Origin: Oceanipulchritudo sp049975345
Lineage (GTDB): Bacteria; Verrucomicrobiota; Verrucomicrobiia; Opitutales; Oceanipulchritudinaceae
Direction of reading: 5' to 3'
Assembly: GCA_049975345.1 (NCBI GenBank)
Contig: JBNGDP010000116.1
Span: 1-11,607 of the forward strand
Length of the DNA: 11,607 nt
A program made the translations under genes and the position numbers. Of the stretch, positions 4,987 through 11,557 are shown piece by piece (within the stretch, counting starts at the first letter, position 1; every line of letters begins with the position of its first letter). The notes below the pieces were generated by a model. That model was not told the origin of the DNA. It did no database searches and saw nothing but the letters and a program-made list of their open reading frames with translations.

Positions 4987-7593
4987 TTAAATCCCAATCG
5001 CCACCCAGACCGGCTGGTCGTTTAGGATGGAGAACTGGACGGTCGAGCCCTCCCGGATTTCCCCGCCGATGATCCCGCGGGCGAGGGCGTTCTCGATCTG
5101 CTTCTGGATGAGCCGCTTGAGGGGCCGGGCCCCGTAGACGGGATCGTAGCCCTTTTCAGCGAACCAGCGGCGGGCCAGGTCATCAAGCACGACCTCGATC
5201 TTGCGGTCCCTGAGCCGCTTGTTGAGGTCCGCCAACAGCAACCCGATGATGGCCTCGATATTCTCGAGGGTCAGGGGCTTGAAAAGGACCGTATCGTCCA
5301 GGCGGTTGAGGAATTCCGGCCGGAAGGCGTTGCGCAGGTCCGTGAAGACGGCCTCGCGGACCGATTCCGGGATGGTGTCGCTGGTGACCCCCTCGGTCAG
5401 GTAACGGCTGCCGATGTTGGAGGTAAGGATGATGACGGTGTTCTTGAAGTCGACGGTGTGCCCCTGGCTGTCGGTGATGCGCCCGTCCTCCATGATTTGC
5501 AGGAGCGTGTTGAAGACATCCGGATGGGCCTTCTCGATCTCGTCGAACAGGATGACGCTGTAGGGCTTGCGCCGGACGGCCTCGGTCAGCTGCCCTCCCT
5601 CGTCGTACCCGATGTATCCGGGCGGCGCCCCGATGAGGCGGGAGACGGAGTGCTTTTCCATGTACTCGGACATGTCGAGGCGGACCAGGTTGTCCTCGCT
5701 GTCAAAGAGGGTTTCCGCGAGGGTGCGGGCCAACTCGGTCTTCCCGACCCCGGTGGGTCCGAGGAAGAGGAAAGAGCCGATAGGGCGCCGGGGGTCCTTG
5801 ATCCCGGCCCGGGAGCGGAGGATGGCCTCGCTCACCACGCGGACCCCTTCCTCCTGCCCGATGACCCGCCGGTGGAGAATGTCCTCCATCTTGAGCAGCT
5901 TTTCCTTCTCCCCTTCCAGAAGGCGGGAGACCGGAATGCCTGTCCAGCGGTTCACGATTTCGGCAATCTCCTCATCGGTGACCTCCTCCTTGAAGAGACG
6001 GGTCTTCTTCTCACGGGCGGCCGCCTCGGCGTCCTTCAGCCTGTGTTCCAGGTCGGGAAGGGTCCCGTGGCGCAATTGGGCCACCTTGTTGAGGTCGTAC
6101 ACCCGTTCGGCGGCCTCCATTTCCTGCCGCGCCTTTTCGATCTCCTCCCGCAGGCGGCGGGTGGCGGTGTTGGCCTCCTTCTCGCTTTCCCACTGCGCGC
6201 GCAGGGCCGTGGTTTCCTCCCGGACATCCGCCAGTTCGGACTTCAATTCTTCCAGACGCTCGCGGGAGGCCTCGTCCTTCTCCTTTTTCAGGGCCGCCTC
6301 CTCGATTTCCAACTGCATGACCCGGCGGCTCAGGGCGTCCAGTTCCTGGGGCATGGAATCCATCTCGGTCCGAACCATGGCCGCCGCCTCGTCCACGAGG
6401 TCGATGGCCTTGTCGGGCAGAAACCGGTCGGAAATGTAGCGGTGGGAAAGGGTCGCCGCATGCACCAGGGCATTGTCGGTGATCCGGACCCCGTGATGAA
6501 CCTCGAAACGCTCCCGCAACCCGCGCAGGATGGAAATAGTGTCCTCGACGTTTGGCTGATCCACCATAACCGGCTGGAACCGCCGCTCCAAGGCGGCGTC
6601 CTTTTCCACATGCTTGCGGTACTCGTCCAGGGTGGTGGCGCCGATACAGTGCAGCTCCCCCCGCGCCAGCATGGGCTTGAGCAGGTTCCCCGCATCCATC
6701 GCCCCCTCGGCCTTACCGGCGCCGACGATCGTGTGCAACTCGTCGATGAACAGGAGAATCCGCCCCTCCGCCGACTTGATTTCCTGCAGGACCGCCTTGA
6801 GCCGCTCCTCAAACTCACCGCGATACTTTGCCCCGGCCAGCAGGGCCCCCATGTCGAGGGCGAAAATCGTCTTGTCCTTCAGGCCTTCCGGAACGTCCCC
6901 CTTGAGGATCCGCTGCGCCAGTCCCTCGACAATGGCCGTCTTCCCGACCCCCGGATCCCCGATCAGCACCGGGTTGTTCTTCGTCTTCCGCGAGAGGATG
7001 CGGACCACCCGCCGGATCTCGTCGTCCCGGCCGATGACCGGGTCCAGCTTGCCGGCCCGGGCCGTCTCCACCAGGTCCAGCCCGTACTTCTCCAGGACAT
7101 CATAGGTCCCCTCCGGATTCTGACTGGTTACCCGTTGGCTCCCTCGCAGGGAATGCAGCGCCTCCCGGACGCGTTCCTCCGTGAGGTCAAAGGTTTCCAG
7201 AAAGCGCTTCAGGTCCCGGTTGCCCCCCTCCCGGATCAACCCAAGTAAAAGATGCTCCACCGAAATGAATGTGTCCTTCATTTCATGGGCCGCCTTTTCC
7301 GCGTGGGTGAACACCTTGTTCAGGCTTTCCGTGATGTAGACCGTCCCCGCTTCGGTGGCCCCGCTCACCCTGGGCAGCTTTTCCAGCTCCCGCCTCAGCG
7401 CCACTTCCACCGCGGTCGGCGAAATGTCCAGCCGCTGCAACAGCGAGGGCAGCACCCCGCCCGGTTGCATCAGCATCGCCGCCAGCAGATGCCATCCGTC
7501 CACCTGCTGCTGCCCCAGACGACGCGCTTCCGTCTGCGCCGCCACTACCGCTTCGCGGGCCTTTTCCGTGTATTTGTTGGGATCAAACGTCAT
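4987..7593 (-). CDS. clpB: ATP-dependent chaperone ClpB (protein disaggregase)
   Basis: Hexameric AAA+ disaggregase that works with DnaK to rescue aggregated proteins after heat stress. The 868-residue protein is full length for ClpB. It has the Clp N-domain (about 5-145), NBD1 with Walker A GDPGVGKT (212-219) and Walker B LLFIDE (280-285), the charged coiled-coil M-domain (about 405-528) that distinguishes ClpB from ClpA/ClpC, NBD2 with Walker A GPTGVGKT (612-619) and Walker B VILFDE (680-685), the arginine-finger region RPEFLNRLDD (758-767) and the C-terminal GYDPVYGARPLKR (815-827). No ClpP-binding loop was noticed. The ATG at 7593 is preferred to a TTG four codons upstream because homology starts at MTFDPNKYTEKA; CAGG just upstream is a weak ribosome-binding site. 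No clear heat-shock sigma-32 or CIRCE (HrcA) element is visible upstream. Confidence 0.98.
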   Translation of the reverse strand: MTFDPNKYTEKAREAVVAAQTEARRLGQQQVDGWHLLAAMLMQPGGVLPSLLQRLDISPTAVEVALRRELEKLPRVSGATEAGTVYITESLNKVFTHAEKAAHEMKDTFISVEHLLLGLIREGGNRDLKRFLETFDLTEERVREALHSLRGSQRVTSQNPEGTYDVLEKYGLDLVETARAGKLDPVIGRDDEIRRVVRILSRKTKNNPVLIGDPGVGKTAIVEGLAQRILKGDVPEGLKDKTIFALDMGALLAGAKYRGEFEERLKAVLQEIKSAEGRILLFIDELHTIVGAGKAEGAMDAGNLLKPMLARGELHCIGATTLDEYRKHVEKDAALERRFQPVMVDQPNVEDTISILRGLRERFEVHHGVRITDNALVHAATLSHRYISDRFLPDKAIDLVDEAAAMVRTEMDSMPQELDALSRRVMQLEIEEAALKKEKDEASRERLEELKSELADVREETTALRAQWESEKEANTATRRLREEIEKARQEMEAAERVYDLNKVAQLRHGTLPDLEHRLKDAEAAAREKKTRLFKEEVTDEEIAEIVNRWTGIPVSRLLEGEKEKLLKMEDILHRRVIGQEEGVRVVSEAILRSRAGIKDPRRPIGSFLFLGPTGVGKTELARTLAETLFDSEDNLVRLDMSEYMEKHSVSRLIGAPPGYIGYDEGGQLTEAVRRKPYSVILFDEIEKAHPDVFNTLLQIMEDGRITDSQGHTVDFKNTVIILTSNIGSRYLTEGVTSDTIPESVREAVFTDLRNAFRPEFLNRLDDTVLFKPLTLENIEAIIGLLLADLNKRLRDRKIEVVLDDLARRWFAEKGYDPVYGARPLKRLIQKQIENALARGIIGGEIREGSTVQFSILNDQPVWVAIGI

Positions 7594-7786
7594 ATGCCTG
7601 ATCAAGCTGCATGATTTGATCCAATTTTTCGTTTTTATTAACTCATTAATGAATAATAACTTACGAACTTAAACAAGAGAAGCGGAGAGACCTTTTGACT
7701 CATCGCTCCATGCAGCTGAATCAATAAGCGACATTTAGTCACTACCGGGCAGGAGTTTGTGAATCCCACTCCACTCGGGGACGGGA
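7594..7786. promoter_or_regulatory. AT-rich clpB upstream region with spaced inverted repeat
   Basis: No gene is supported in this 193-base gap between clpB and the Bax-like gene. AGCTGCATG (7605-7613) and its exact reverse complement CATGCAGCT (7709-7717) flank about 95 bases. The match extends imperfectly outward (GATCA versus GATTC). Inside is a much more AT-rich stretch than the rest of the window, including the 10-base palindrome TCATTAATGA (7643-7652). The clpB promoter must lie here, but I cannot assign -35/-10 boxes confidently. No intrinsic terminator is evident for the Bax-like gene. Confidence 0.45.
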
Positions 7787-8617
7787 TCAATCGAACCGCT
7801 GGAGTCCGTTGCTGCGGATGAGGGTCTTGACCTTGGAGACGTATCGCCATTGCTCCTGGGAATAGCGATACAGGCCGTCGGCCAGCTGCAGGCCGGAGGG
7901 CGGTTCCCCCTGAAGGCGGCTCTGCTCCCGGAGAAGCCAGAGGGACTCGTAGGCCGGATTGGAATTGAGATTGCGCAGGTAGGCCTGGAAGCATCCCTTT
8001 GGGGAGGAATAACGGGCCACCTCGTAGGTGGCCCCGGGGGGTCGTTTCCGTGGAACGATCCCGCAGCCAGGTTCGTGGCACCAGATTCCGAAAAGGTTGT
8101 TTCCCTGCCGGGCAAAACGGCTGGTTCCCCAGCCGCTTTCCAGGGCGGCCTGGGCAAGCGCCAGCGACGGGGGAATGACATCCATGCGCAGCCGGAGCCG
8201 CTCCAGTATCGCAACGGAGAGCGGCTCCTCCGGATCCACATCAAGCCCATGGCTTTGAACCATGGAACGGGCCCAGCGCTCATTGCGCCGCCCGAGATAC
8301 CCGTTCCCGAGACGCCGGATGACCAGATCCAACCGCTCCCGGTCCCGGAGGATCCGGGCGTTGGCGCGTTCAATGAAGGGTTCGAGGTAGGAAAAGAAAG
8401 CCGCCTTTCTCTGGCCAATGTCTTCAATGGAGGAAAAATCGGGCAAGGGTTGCGGGCCGAGAAAGGGCAGGAAAAACAGGATCAGGAGGCCGCCCAGCAC
8501 CCCCCCGATGGCAAGGGGCAGCGGCGCCCTCCGGTTTCGAAGAAAAAAATCCAGCCATCTGTTTGATGAAAACATGGGCAAAGAGGAATGATCCCTTCTC
8601 CTATTTGAATTCCACAT
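7787..8617 (-). CDS. Membrane-anchored Bax-like glucosaminidase-domain protein
   Basis: Predicted peptidoglycan hydrolase (N-acetylglucosaminidase fold, E. coli Bax type). Counting from the ATG at 8617 (276 residues), one membrane helix lies at about 33-53 (LPLAIGGVLGGLLILFFLPF), so the domain should face the periplasm. The glucosaminidase domain spans about 140-276, with the likely catalytic Glu160 in AQAALESGWGTSRFA, GNNLFGIWC (172-180), GCGIVPRKRP (184-193), YSSPKGCFQAYLRNL (203-217) and the closing YSQEQWRYVSKVKTLI (252-267). The WC...GCG.VP pattern is as in Bax. An alternative start at 8575 (234 fewer bases to the domain boundary are not lost; the helix is kept) gives 262 residues; neither has a good ribosome-binding site. 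It lies 47 bases after the upstream small secreted protein gene, suggesting one transcript. Confidence 0.85.
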   Translation of the reverse strand: MWNSNRRRDHSSLPMFSSNRWLDFFLRNRRAPLPLAIGGVLGGLLILFFLPFLGPQPLPDFSSIEDIGQRKAAFFSYLEPFIERANARILRDRERLDLVIRRLGNGYLGRRNERWARSMVQSHGLDVDPEEPLSVAILERLRLRMDVIPPSLALAQAALESGWGTSRFARQGNNLFGIWCHEPGCGIVPRKRPPGATYEVARYSSPKGCFQAYLRNLNSNPAYESLWLLREQSRLQGEPPSGLQLADGLYRYSQEQWRYVSKVKTLIRSNGLQRFD

Positions 8618-8664
8618 GTCTTCGTGGAATTTTAGTATTCGGAAATTTCCATCTGGAAGCGGTA

Positions 8665-9063
8665 TTACTCCACCTTCACCAGATGCAGGACCAGCTGTCC
8701 GTTCATCCAGTATTCAATGTATCCGGCCTCCGTCTCGATCCAGTCCGTCCAGGCGTTCGCCTGCTTCCCCTGGTTTGCCGGGGATACCAGTTCCTCGGTG
8801 CCGGAAGTGTACCACTTGCGGTAGTCCGATCCCTCCCGGTTGGAGATTTTGACGATCAACTCCCGCTCCCGGTAGGCCGGGTTCAACAGGATCCAGATCC
8901 GTCCGTTCTCCTCCACCTTCACCCCCCGGATCACGTCGCTGTTGATCGACAAGGCCTCATAGGGTCCAAAGCGGACGTTTGCCTCCAGCGTGTGCGGAAT
9001 CATAAGGACCGCCGCCAACAGGCAGATCACCATCCCCGATATTATGTGCTTGCTTGTGTTCAT
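8665..9063 (-). CDS. Small secreted protein of unknown function
   Basis: I do not recognise this 132-residue protein. The N-terminus has a positively charged start, a hydrophobic core (about 8-22, ISGMVICLLAAVLMI) and a plausible signal-peptidase site after TLEA (about residue 28), so export is likely. The mature part, about 104 residues, is rich in aromatic residues and beta-like segments (GRIWILLNP, RKWYTSG, NAWTDWIETEAGYIEYW, LVLHLVKV) and has no Cys. It could be a small beta-sandwich, but that is inference. An in-frame TTG at 9099, three bases after GGAGG, would add 12 residues; the ATG at 9063 has no ribosome-binding site, so the start is uncertain. It lies between a small membrane protein gene and the Bax-like hydrolase, both on the same strand, which suggests an envelope role. 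Confidence 0.7.
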   Translation of the reverse strand: MNTSKHIISGMVICLLAAVLMIPHTLEANVRFGPYEALSINSDVIRGVKVEENGRIWILLNPAYRERELIVKISNREGSDYRKWYTSGTEELVSPANQGKQANAWTDWIETEAGYIEYWMNGQLVLHLVKVE

Positions 9064-9118
9064 CAAAGCCAGCTTTGCCGAATTTCGCGGCTTTGTCAAA
9101 AACCTCCCCGCCCCCCGG

Positions 9119-9463
9119 CTAGAGTAACTCCCCCCGGAGCACCCCCATCGCGAAGGAATAACAAAACAATAACGCCGCCAGAATGAAGAGTACCAGGTTG
9201 CCCCAGTATGCCATCAGCCCCATCGATTCGCTGCCCCCGCCACGACTCCGACGCCGCACAAGCCGCAGCCCGCGTTGCGCCAGGATCGCCCCCCCAAGGG
9301 CCACGAACGTCGCCGCCAGCGATACCAGCAGAATGTCCACCGACCGCAGCCCCACGCATAGCGATACGTTCAACAACAATAGCAGCATCGAAATCCTCAC
9401 CAGCATCGGCTCCCGTCGTTCCTGCGGCATTCCCCATCGGCGTGATCTGCGCTTCCGGCCCAT
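9119..9463 (-). CDS. Small integral membrane protein of unknown function
   Basis: A 114-residue protein with a very basic N-terminus (RKRRSRRW) and three predicted membrane helices: about 21-38 (LVRISMLLLLLNVSLCVG), 43-62 (DILLVSLAATFVALGGAILA) and 86-107 (YWGNLVLFILAALLFCYSFA). A basic loop (LRLVRRRSR) joins helices two and three. The hydrophobic periodicity in this frame, and its absence in the other frames, argues that the gene is real even though the open frame continues upstream antisense to the permease. The ATG at 9463 is chosen because AGGAG lies about 10 bases upstream; an ATG at 9472 overlaps that site too closely. It diverges from the hmuU-like gene across 115 bases and is followed by the small secreted protein gene. 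No family is recognised. Confidence 0.65.
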   Translation of the reverse strand: MGRKRRSRRWGMPQERREPMLVRISMLLLLLNVSLCVGLRSVDILLVSLAATFVALGGAILAQRGLRLVRRRSRGGGSESMGLMAYWGNLVLFILAALLFCYSFAMGVLRGELL

Positions 9464-9578
9464 AATGCCCATTCTCCTAGGCCCGCCAACGCCCACTGGC
9501 AACGCTTTTCCAACCGTCCCCGCACCCGTCCCCGATTTTATTGACACAAGCATGCCATTAAGGGAGGGTGGGTGGGCA
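9464..9578. promoter_or_regulatory. Divergent promoter region between membrane protein gene and hmuU
   Basis: This 115-base gap must hold start signals for both directions. On the plus strand TTGACA occurs at 9541-9546 but no -10 box follows at the usual distance, only G-rich sequence. On the minus strand TAAAAT (within 9533-9540) is -10-like, without a good -35 box. No Fur-box-like palindrome was seen. The plus-strand G-rich block at 9561-9576 is listed separately. Confidence 0.35.
9561..9576 (+). promoter_or_regulatory. Ribosome-binding site of hmuU inside a G-quadruplex motif
   Basis: AGGGAGGGTGGGTGGG holds four GGG runs separated by single bases (A, T, T) and ends two bases before the hmuU ATG at 9579. 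The only Shine-Dalgarno-like sequence of the gene (AGGGAGG, 9561-9567) is the first half of it. Four G3 tracts with 1-base loops are the most favourable class for a parallel G-quadruplex, in DNA coding strand and in mRNA. Folding would hide the ribosome-binding site. That it folds or regulates is inference. Confidence 0.6.
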
Positions 9579-10643
9579 ATGGAGGCGAAACGCAGAGGGG
9601 GCCGAAGCGGTGGAGGCATGGGATGGCTGATGGGGGGGGCGGTGGTGATGCTGGGGATGGTTTCCCTTGGGAGCGGGGCGATGGACACGCCGTTCGGGAA
9701 AGTGATGGGAGTGGTTCTGGAGGGGGTGAGCCTGGGGCAGTGGCCTGTGGAAGTGGAGGAGCGGCTGGCGACAGTGGTCTGGGAGATCCGGCTGCCGCGG
9801 ATCCTGGTGGGGATTCTGGTGGGATCGGCGCTGGCGACGGCGGGGGCCTGCCTGCAGGGGTTGTTCCGCAATCCGCTGGCGGATCCGGCCCTGATCGGGG
9901 TATCCAGCGGGGGAGCGATCGGGGCCATAGTGGCCATTGGCAGCATGGGGGCGGTGGTGCCGGCGGCCGGTCTGGGAGGGTCGTTACATGTCCCGGCCTG
10001 CGCGATGGCCGGGGCGATGGGCGCGAGTTTCCTCGTGTACCGGGTGGCCCGGATTGCGGGGAAGACGCACATCTCCACGCTGCTGTTGGCGGGGATCGCG
10101 GTCAACGCGCTGGCCGGGGCCCTGGTGGGAGCGATCCTGTACCTGTCGGATAATGACGCCCTGCGGCGGTTCACATTCTGGACGCTGGGCAGCCTGCACA
10201 CGACCACATGGAAGAGTTTCTGGCTGATGCTGCCCTTCATCCTGGGGCCGCTACTGGTGCTGCCCTGGTACCGGACGGCCTTGAATGCCTTCCTTCTCGG
10301 GGAGGCGCAAGCGTACCACCTGGGCTTCAACACGCAATGGGTGAAACGCGTGGTGATCGGCTTGTGCGCGGTGATGGTGGGGACGACGGTGGCCTTTTGC
10401 GGATTGATCGGATTCGTCGGCCTGGTCGTTCCGCATCTGGTGCGGCTGATCTGGGGTCCGGACTTCCGCCGCCTGATACCGGCATCGGCGATGATGGGAG
10501 CGCTTCTGGTGCTGGCGGCCGACCTGCTGGCGCGAACCGTGAACGCCCCCTCGGAAGTGCCCATTGGCGTGGTTACCTCTTTGGTGGGAGCGCCCTTTTT
10601 CCTTTACCTGATCGATCGCCGCAAGCGAAAGCTGACCGTCTGA
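9579..10643 (+). CDS. hmuU: FecCD-family ABC transporter permease, haem/iron type
   Basis: Inner-membrane permease of a BtuC/HmuU/FecCD-type importer, expected to work as a dimer with two ATPases. The 354-residue protein from the ATG at 9579 has the usual family length and about ten hydrophobic segments. Family motifs are RLPRILVGILVGSALATAGA, QGLFRNPLADPALIGVSSGG, FWTLGSLHTTTW, LGEAQAYHLG, CGLIGFVGLVVPHLVRLIWG and the C-terminal PSEVPIGVVTSLVGAPFFLY. The open frame extends upstream to 9183, but that part overlaps the divergent membrane-protein gene and is not permease-like; an ATG at 9552 is the other candidate start. The ATPase follows after 3 bases. Haem specificity is inferred from the partner HmuV-like ATPase; cobalamin or siderophore import is possible. 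The first half favours G-ending codons more than neighbouring genes do. Confidence 0.92.
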   Translation: MEAKRRGGRSGGGMGWLMGGAVVMLGMVSLGSGAMDTPFGKVMGVVLEGVSLGQWPVEVEERLATVVWEIRLPRILVGILVGSALATAGACLQGLFRNPLADPALIGVSSGGAIGAIVAIGSMGAVVPAAGLGGSLHVPACAMAGAMGASFLVYRVARIAGKTHISTLLLAGIAVNALAGALVGAILYLSDNDALRRFTFWTLGSLHTTTWKSFWLMLPFILGPLLVLPWYRTALNAFLLGEAQAYHLGFNTQWVKRVVIGLCAVMVGTTVAFCGLIGFVGLVVPHLVRLIWGPDFRRLIPASAMMGALLVLAADLLARTVNAPSEVPIGVVTSLVGAPFFLYLIDRRKRKLTV

Positions 10644-10646
10644 ACC

Positions 10647-11429
10647 ATGCTGCAGGCCCGGAACCTATCCCTGACGATTGGCGGAAGAAGAATTCTCTCG
10701 GAGGTAGACCTCACCCTGATCCCGGGGAAAGTGACGGTAGTTCTCGGGCCCAACGGGGCGGGTAAGACCTCCCTGTTGAGGATTCTTTCCGGGGAATGGC
10801 AACCCGACACCGGGACGATCGAACTGAACGGCGAGAACCTGCGGCAGATTCCGGTGCGGAGGCTTGGGCGCCTTCGGGCCTACCTGCACCAGGAATCGTC
10901 GCTGGACTTCGCCTTCACGGTGCTGGAAGTGGTGCTCCTTGGGCGCAGCCCTCACATGCGCGGGAGCGAGCGGCCCGAAGACTACCGGGCGGCGAGGAAC
11001 GCCCTGGCGGAAGTGGACCTTGCGGACCGCGAAGGCGACCTTTACACGGCCCTTTCGGGAGGGGAAAAGCAGCGGGTGCACCTCGCGCGGGTCCTGGCCC
11101 AGATCAGGGGACACAAGCCCTCCGCTCCGCGGTACCTTTTCCTCGATGAACCGATGAACAACCTGGATCTTTCCCACCAACAGATGGTTTTCCGCGCCGC
11201 CGGAAGCATCGCCCGCGAGGAAGCCGCCGTATGCATGGTGGTGCATGACCTGAACCAGGCATTCCAGTTGGCCGACCATGTCATCATCATGGACAAGGGC
11301 CGCAAGGCCCTCGAGGGAAGCCCGAAGGAAATCGCCCATTCCGCGGAATGCGAGCGGATTTTCAAGGTCGAGCTGCGGCGGATCGACATTCCCGGATCCC
11401 CCTGCCCCTACCTTATCCCGAAGGGATAA
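10647..11429 (+). CDS. hmuV: ABC transporter ATP-binding protein, HmuV-like (haem import)
   Basis: ATPase partner of the upstream permease, on the cytoplasmic face. The 260-residue protein has Walker A GPNGAGKT (34-41), the Q-loop Gln82 in YLHQESS, signature LSGGEKQRV (136-144), Walker B YLFLDEP (163-169), D-loop NNLD (171-174) and H-loop His200. The spacing between signature and Walker B, with HLARVLAQIRGHKPSAPRYL, is characteristic of HmuV-type haem ATPases rather than FecE or BtuD. The D-loop context DEPMNNLD is unusual (DEPTSALD or DEPTNHLD is usual) but catalytic residues are intact. It starts 3 bases after the hmuU stop, so the two are translationally linked. No periplasmic substrate-binding protein gene is in the window, and the operon seems to end here at a repeat hairpin one base after the stop. 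Confidence 0.93.
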   Translation: MLQARNLSLTIGGRRILSEVDLTLIPGKVTVVLGPNGAGKTSLLRILSGEWQPDTGTIELNGENLRQIPVRRLGRLRAYLHQESSLDFAFTVLEVVLLGRSPHMRGSERPEDYRAARNALAEVDLADREGDLYTALSGGEKQRVHLARVLAQIRGHKPSAPRYLFLDEPMNNLDLSHQQMVFRAAGSIAREEAAVCMVVHDLNQAFQLADHVIIMDKGRKALEGSPKEIAHSAECERIFKVELRRIDIPGSPCPYLIPKG

Positions 11430-11430
11430 T

Positions 11431-11557
11431 TCCCAATCTCAATCTCAATCTCAATCTCAATCAAGTGTAGCAAAATCGCCGAATGCTGCTACGGGGCAAT
11501 GGGATTGGGATTGGGATTGGGATTGGGATTGGGATTGGGATTGGGATTGGGATTTTT
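11431..11557 (+). repeat. Hexamer-repeat hairpin with T-run downstream of hmuV
   Basis: The left arm is four copies of AATCTC plus AATC (11435-11462), preceded by a degenerate ATTCCC. The right arm is nine exact copies of GGGATT (11501-11554), then TTT, giving a T5 run at 11553-11557. In plus-strand RNA each AAUCUC pairs with GGGAUU by five Watson-Crick pairs and one U-G wobble; in the opposite strand the same position is a C-A mismatch, so the fold favours the hmuV transcript. Between the arms GTAGCA (11467-11472) and TGCTAC (11487-11492) form an inner stem. The arms differ in copy number. Position right after the hmuV stop suggests a terminator or mRNA 3'-end protector. The nine GGG tracts with ATT loops are also a G-quadruplex motif. 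Confidence 0.85.

Noticed and set aside
5458..7248. 596-codon open frame on the plus strand, opposite clpB
   Set aside because: It is antisense to conserved ClpB domains, has no recognisable motif and a composition typical of shadow frames in GC-rich DNA.
7594..7740. CIRCE/HrcA operator or sigma-32 promoter upstream of clpB
   Set aside because: No TTAGCACTC-N9-GAGTGCTAA-type repeat and no CTTGAA/CCCCAT pair at proper spacing were found; only an unrelated spaced inverted repeat is present.
9541..9570. Sigma-70 promoter for hmuU from the TTGACA at 9541
   Set aside because: A perfect -35 box, but the place of the -10 box is G-rich (GAGGGT), so it is not called as a promoter.
9183..9578. N-terminal extension of the hmuU frame
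   Set aside because: It overlaps the divergent membrane-protein gene, is not permease-like, and the family length is met from the ATG at 9579.
9464..10564. Upstream part of a long minus-strand frame, antisense to hmuU
   Set aside because: Ser/Thr/Pro/Arg-rich sequence without family features; only the last 114 codons, past the hmuU gene, look like a real membrane protein.
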